From positions 50,166,159 through 50,230,158 of the forward strand of contig CALNVZ010003433.1 of assembly GCA_940671915.1 (NCBI GenBank): 64,000 nucleotides of DNA, written 5' to 3'. The stretch comes from Paracentrotus lividus. Lineage: Eukaryota > Echinodermata > Echinoidea > Camarodonta > Echinidae. The notes below the pieces were generated by a model, which did no database searches, was not told the origin of the DNA, and worked only from the letters and a program-made list of their open reading frames with translations. Shown here in pieces: positions 60,113 to 64,000 of the stretch. A program made the position numbers and the translations under genes. Position 1 is the first letter of the stretch. Every line of letters starts with the position of its first letter.

Positions 60113-60877
60113 TTTGTGTCGTTTTCAGTTTGCTGTTGTTTATTGACCTTAATTTTATGTTAGTGCACCGTGTGCAGTGTTCGTAAAAATAAATAATGTA
60201 TTAATAATAAAAGGTACGTTCATTTCGACTTCTGTTTCTTTCATTGAGCTTTAAAAGGACTTACTTCATAAAAGGCTACATTTTGGCCATCTAAAATACA
60301 CTTAAATTCATAATACTTGACTTTTTCCAGAAGAATAATAAGCCTAAAACATAATTATGATGAAAACAGAACTCTCTAAAACTAGAAAGTGTTAAAATAA
60401 TTGTGTATAACTTATGATAGTAAATATCACATTTACATCTAACATTCTGTCTATTATTTCTCCATCTTACCTCATATCATTGCCTATTTATCGCATTTTT
60501 TAATTATCATTTACTGTTCTTTTATACTTTTATGTTCTTAGCTTTTGTGGGACGGGGGACAAACTATCATCGCAAGAGGCTCTCAGATTGCTCTGCAACA
60601 CTTGAATCGTCCCTGAAATACAGAAAGTGACAAAATTATTGGATTGATACTGGCGTATATGAATTCATTCATACACCGAGGCGATCCGTCGATACCATTT
60701 AGTTACGTGCTTAGAATTTGAAACGGCACTCAACATTTGCAAAAGTTACAAGTTGTAAAAATATTGGCGCCTGCTGCTCATTAATATAGCGATTTGCATG
60801 CCGATAAATACATTGGTAGACCCCCTTTTGACAAATGTAGGTCTATACCAAAGTGGTCTGGTGCATTCTTTATTAAA

Positions 60878-63800
60878 ATGGAAATGTACAGTTCGTCTGA
60901 GCTGTTTGGTGATCGAGAAATTAAATGTCAAACAAACCTTTCAGTCAGATGCCAGAAATACCATGACATACATACCAAATATAGCCTGGCTAACGACAAT
61001 AATGGCAATGCCACGTCGTTGCCAAAGTTACACCAAGGTGCATTTGACGGAAACTTAGGCGCAATTAACGCCGAGCTAGACCAAGGTACCGGTTTGAATG
61101 AGCAATGCAGTGACGGATTCAATGCTTTGCACATCGCTGCTCAAACGGGTTACATGGCCCGGGTATCATATCTTCTTGAGAAGGAAGCGAATATTAATGC
61201 AACAAATGATTTAGGGGCTACTCCATTCCATCTCGCTGTGCTAGGGGGTCACCTTGATGTCATGCAATGTCTTGTAACCCATGAAGCTGATATGACGATT
61301 TGCACTGCAGACGGAATGAACGCTTTGCATTTTGCTGCACTTACAGATGATCTTCAATCAATGATATATCTCCTTGACCGAGGAGCTATTGCTGATAATG
61401 GGGATGACAACGGCTATACCGCTTTACATCTTGCTGCCCACAATGGCTGTATAACAGCCGTAAAGCATCTCCTCAGCCAATGCGCTCAGGTTGATAGGCA
61501 AGGTGATGATGGTGTGACAGCATTACATTTAGCTGCTTCTCAGGGGCATCTTGACACTACAGAATGCCTAATTCTTCACGGGGCTGAGGTCAACAAAGAA
61601 ATGCAAGGGGGAACGACTGCCTTACATGTAGCAGCAGAAAGTGGACACATCCGTGTCCTCAAATGCCTGATCACGAACGGAGGTGAGCTGAGCAAACTAA
61701 GTGATACCGGAGCAACTCCATTGCACTTTGCTGCAAGCAATGGTAAATTTGCCGTCGCTCAATACATGATCAATCATGGGGCTGGCGTGAATAACCCCGA
61801 TACAAACGGATCAACTGCCTTGCATTTTGCAGCACAGAGTGGAAACAATGATCTGATTGAAGTCCTCATCCATCAGGGAGCCAAAGTAAATGCAGCTAAT
61901 AAACACGGGATAACGGCATTACATGTTGCAGCTCATTATGCTGACTGCCATGTCACACAAGACCTAATCAACAAAGGAGCTGATGAAAACAAGCAAACTG
62001 ACGATGGTTTCACCCCACTGCATTTCGCCGCTTATGCTGGTCGCCTTGATGTCGTACAGTACTTGATTGCGAAAGGGGTTTCGATAAATCAAGGATCCAA
62101 AGATGATACAATACCCCTACATTTTGCGGTACAGAGCGGTAAATTTGATGTAACTAGGTGCCTTATTACCCATGGTGGTGACATTGACGACGTATGTAGG
62201 AACGGAGCTACTGCGCTACACTTTGCAGCCAGAAATGGTCACTTTGCTATTACAAAATATTTGATCGGCAAAGGAGCTGACGTCAACATTTCAGATAATA
62301 ACGGAATAACTGCATTTCATTTTGCTGTGAGAAATGGTTACCTGGATATAACGAAATACCTTGTAGATCATGGAGCAGAAACCAATCGGGGCGACCAGTC
62401 TAAAGCGACTGCCTTACATGCTGCTGCGCAGAATGGTGACATCAGAATCACGAATTACCTGCTCACCAAAGGTGCTGAGGTAGGCAAACTCACTAAAGAT
62501 GGATTGACTGCTCTTCATGTGGCTTCCCAGAGAGGTTGTCTATCCGTCGTAAAGCTGCTCGTCACTCACGGGGCTGATGTCAATGGAGCAACAAGTACTG
62601 GAGCAACTGCTTTATTTCTAGCTGCACAAAATGGGTATACCGATGTTGCCTCATACCTAATAGATCAGGGAGCTGATCTTAACAATGGTGATATCCTGGG
62701 AACGACTCCATTACATTGTTCTGCCATTAACAATTCAACCGGCGTAGCACAATGTCTGGTCACACAAGGTGCTAACCTGCAGACTAAGAACAAAGAAGGT
62801 CTGACTGCATTGCATTTAGCTGCCATGAACGGTCATCTAGATATGTGTCGATATCTGGTCAACGAAAAAGCTGCAGTGGACTTAGAAGCGAGTAACGGAC
62901 AGACTGCCTTACACATGTCTGCAGAAAAGGATCACGGCGATGTTACAAACTACTTGATAAGCTTCGGGGCAGACTTGAATACAGTTGACGTTAATGGTGC
63001 AACCCCTTTGCATCTTGCTGCGAAGAATGGTAGTCTAGGTACAACACAGTGTCTTGTCAGCAAAGAAGCCATAGTGTCCAAAGGGGACAACTGGGGAGCA
63101 ACTGCTTTACATTATGCTGTCCAAAATGACAAAATTGATGTTGTCAAATACCTGATTAGTTATGGAATTCGAGTGAATTCAGTAGATGACGAGGGAATGG
63201 ACGCCCTTCACGTGGCTGCAAAGAATGGACACTTACAATTAACCGAATACTTGGTTGCTCAGGGAGGTGATGTCAACAAACGAACAGGAAATGGAGAAAC
63301 TTCCTTGCATTTTGCTTCGAAAGAGGGACATCTTGATATCACGCGGTACCTTATAAGCAATACAGCAACGGTGAACACAAAGACCCAAAAAGGAAGGACT
63401 GCCCTTTTCCTAGCTGCCAGCCAAGGCCAATTTGTAGTCACAAAATATCTCATCAGTCAAGGAGCCGATGTCAACCAGTGCGATGAGAAGGGGACAACTG
63501 CTCTGCATATTGCTTCCGCGAATGGTCATTGCGAAATTGCAGAATACCTAATCTGCCATGATGCTGAAATAAACCAGAAAAACCACAGTGGAGATACTGC
63601 ATTACAACTTGCTTTTCAGAATGACCACAATGATGTCAGGCAGTGTCTGGTTAATCACGGAGCTCAAATGAGCAAAGATTCTGAAATGACGAAGGCACTA
63701 CATACATCTGTGTGTCTTGGTGATTTCGATTCTATAAGAAATGTTATGGTCTGTGGAGCTGATGTAAATGAAGCAGGTGAAGATGGAAAAACTGCACTAC

Positions 63801-64000
63801 ATATTTCAGCAGAAACCGGTAATCTAAGAATTACTAAATATTTGATCGGCCAAGGAGCTGAAATAGAAAAGGCAGATAATGATGATGCAACTCCATTGCT
63901 TTATGCAGCTCGAAATGGCTACCTTGACGTCACTCGATTCTTGGTGGACGAGGAAGCCAGCATTAATAAAAGCGATAGATTTGGAGCAACCCCTCTTCAT
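60878..64000 (+). CDS. Second giant ankyrin-repeat protein, 5' part (runs off the window)
   Basis: The frame is open from an in-frame TAA at 60782 to the window end. The first ATG is at 60878 (AAAATGG, good Kozak context), giving 1041 codons without a stop. After a ~55-residue unique N-terminus containing YSSSELFGDREIKCQ, about 30 ankyrin repeats of 33 residues follow. Typical units read TALHLAA..GH/GY..V..YLI..GADVN, with GATPLHFA, GTTALHVA and GITALHVA variants. The first unit (LHQGAFDGNLGAINAELDQG) is degenerate and aligns with the first unit of the minus-strand gene (LHLSALNGNFKDVKRML), so the two are paralogues. The C-terminus, and hence any ZU5, UPA or death domain, lies outside the window. 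The 3.1-kb intron-free repeat exon parallels exon 1 of the first gene. Expected to be a cytosolic protein-binding scaffold. Confidence 0.9.
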   Translation, partial: MEMYSSSELFGDREIKCQTNLSVRCQKYHDIHTKYSLANDNNGNATSLPKLHQGAFDGNLGAINAELDQGTGLNEQCSDGFNALHIAAQTGYMARVSYLLEKEANINATNDLGATPFHLAVLGGHLDVMQCLVTHEADMTICTADGMNALHFAALTDDLQSMIYLLDRGAIADNGDDNGYTALHLAAHNGCITAVKHLLSQCAQVDRQGDDGVTALHLAASQGHLDTTECLILHGAEVNKEMQGGTTALHVAAESGHIRVLKCLITNGGELSKLSDTGATPLHFAASNGKFAVAQYMINHGAGVNNPDTNGSTALHFAAQSGNNDLIEVLIHQGAKVNAANKHGITALHVAAHYADCHVTQDLINKGADENKQTDDGFTPLHFAAYAGRLDVVQYLIAKGVSINQGSKDDTIPLHFAVQSGKFDVTRCLITHGGDIDDVCRNGATALHFAARNGHFAITKYLIGKGADVNISDNNGITAFHFAVRNGYLDITKYLVDHGAETNRGDQSKATALHAAAQNGDIRITNYLLTKGAEVGKLTKDGLTALHVASQRGCLSVVKLLVTHGADVNGATSTGATALFLAAQNGYTDVASYLIDQGADLNNGDILGTTPLHCSAINNSTGVAQCLVTQGANLQTKNKEGLTALHLAAMNGHLDMCRYLVNEKAAVDLEASNGQTALHMSAEKDHGDVTNYLISFGADLNTVDVNGATPLHLAAKNGSLGTTQCLVSKEAIVSKGDNWGATALHYAVQNDKIDVVKYLISYGIRVNSVDDEGMDALHVAAKNGHLQLTEYLVAQGGDVNKRTGNGETSLHFASKEGHLDITRYLISNTATVNTKTQKGRTALFLAASQGQFVVTKYLISQGADVNQCDEKGTTALHIASANGHCEIAEYLICHDAEINQKNHSGDTALQLAFQNDHNDVRQCLVNHGAQMSKDSEMTKALHTSVCLGDFDSIRNVMVCGADVNEAGEDGKTALHISAETGNLRITKYLIGQGAEIEKADNDDATPLLYAARNGYLDVTRFLVDEEASINKSDRFGATPLH

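Larger units (their letters stand above)
51916..61035 (+). repeat. Segmental duplication, copy B
   Basis: Direct repeat of copy A (37999-43231), enlarged by insertions that copy A lacks: two TAA-flanked TIR elements (52642-52877 and 52881-54935), a palindromic composite (56707-59337) and a SINE (about 59745-60112). Copy B leads directly into the intact ankyrin gene at 60878, so it is the copy attached to the functional gene. Confidence 0.9.

Noticed and set aside
1..64000. CRISPR array or prokaryotic operon
   Set aside because: No regularly spaced repeat-spacer pattern; introns, microsatellites and eukaryotic transposons throughout.

Overview
The window looks like AT-rich nuclear DNA of a marine invertebrate, most likely an echinoderm of sea-urchin type. 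The grounds are spliceosomal introns, very dense short-repeat and DNA-transposon content, CR1/L2-like LINEs, a tRNA-type SINE with a conserved central domain, and long ankyrin-repeat genes. One of these genes carries ZU5, UPA and death domains, an architecture expanded in sea urchins. The species assignment is inference; no ribosomal or mitochondrial marker is present.

Layout. (1) 2242-23399, minus strand: a complete gene reconstructed from 12 exons whose splice phases all agree (1550 codons plus stop). It has about 26 ankyrin repeats in one 2.98-kb first exon, two further ankyrin exons, a ZU5 domain, a UPA domain and a C-terminal death domain. Its introns hold a LINE with an intact ORF1 (intron 6), a TIR transposon cluster and a fold-back element (intron 7). 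(2) 23400-60877: about 37 kb with no confident host gene, made of nested mobile elements. It contains a 5'-truncated LINE, an L2-like RT fragment, several TA-target fold-back elements, a 1.96-kb element whose ends match the RAG/Transib recombination-signal layout, and a 7.6-kb TIR composite holding inverted 15-bp minisatellites. (3) A segmental duplication: copy A at about 37999-43231 and copy B at about 51916-61035. Each copy contains insertions absent from the other, giving natural filled and empty sites. (4) 60878-64000, plus strand: a second giant ankyrin gene, open from its ATG to the window edge (1041 codons, about 30 repeats). Copy A of the duplication carries an orphan, frameshifted copy of this gene's 5' end.

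The two ankyrin genes point away from each other (head to head). The first is predicted to be a cytosolic scaffold or death-fold adaptor: ankyrin repeats bind partners and the ZU5-UPA-DD module is shared with ankyrins, UNC5 and PIDD. The second cannot be assigned a C-terminal domain because it runs off the window.

The most notable non-coding observations are the RSS-like transposon at 34935-36893, a group of TAA-target TIR elements with sub-terminal short motifs repeated at roughly DNA-helical spacing, and the paired filled/empty insertion sites in the duplication.
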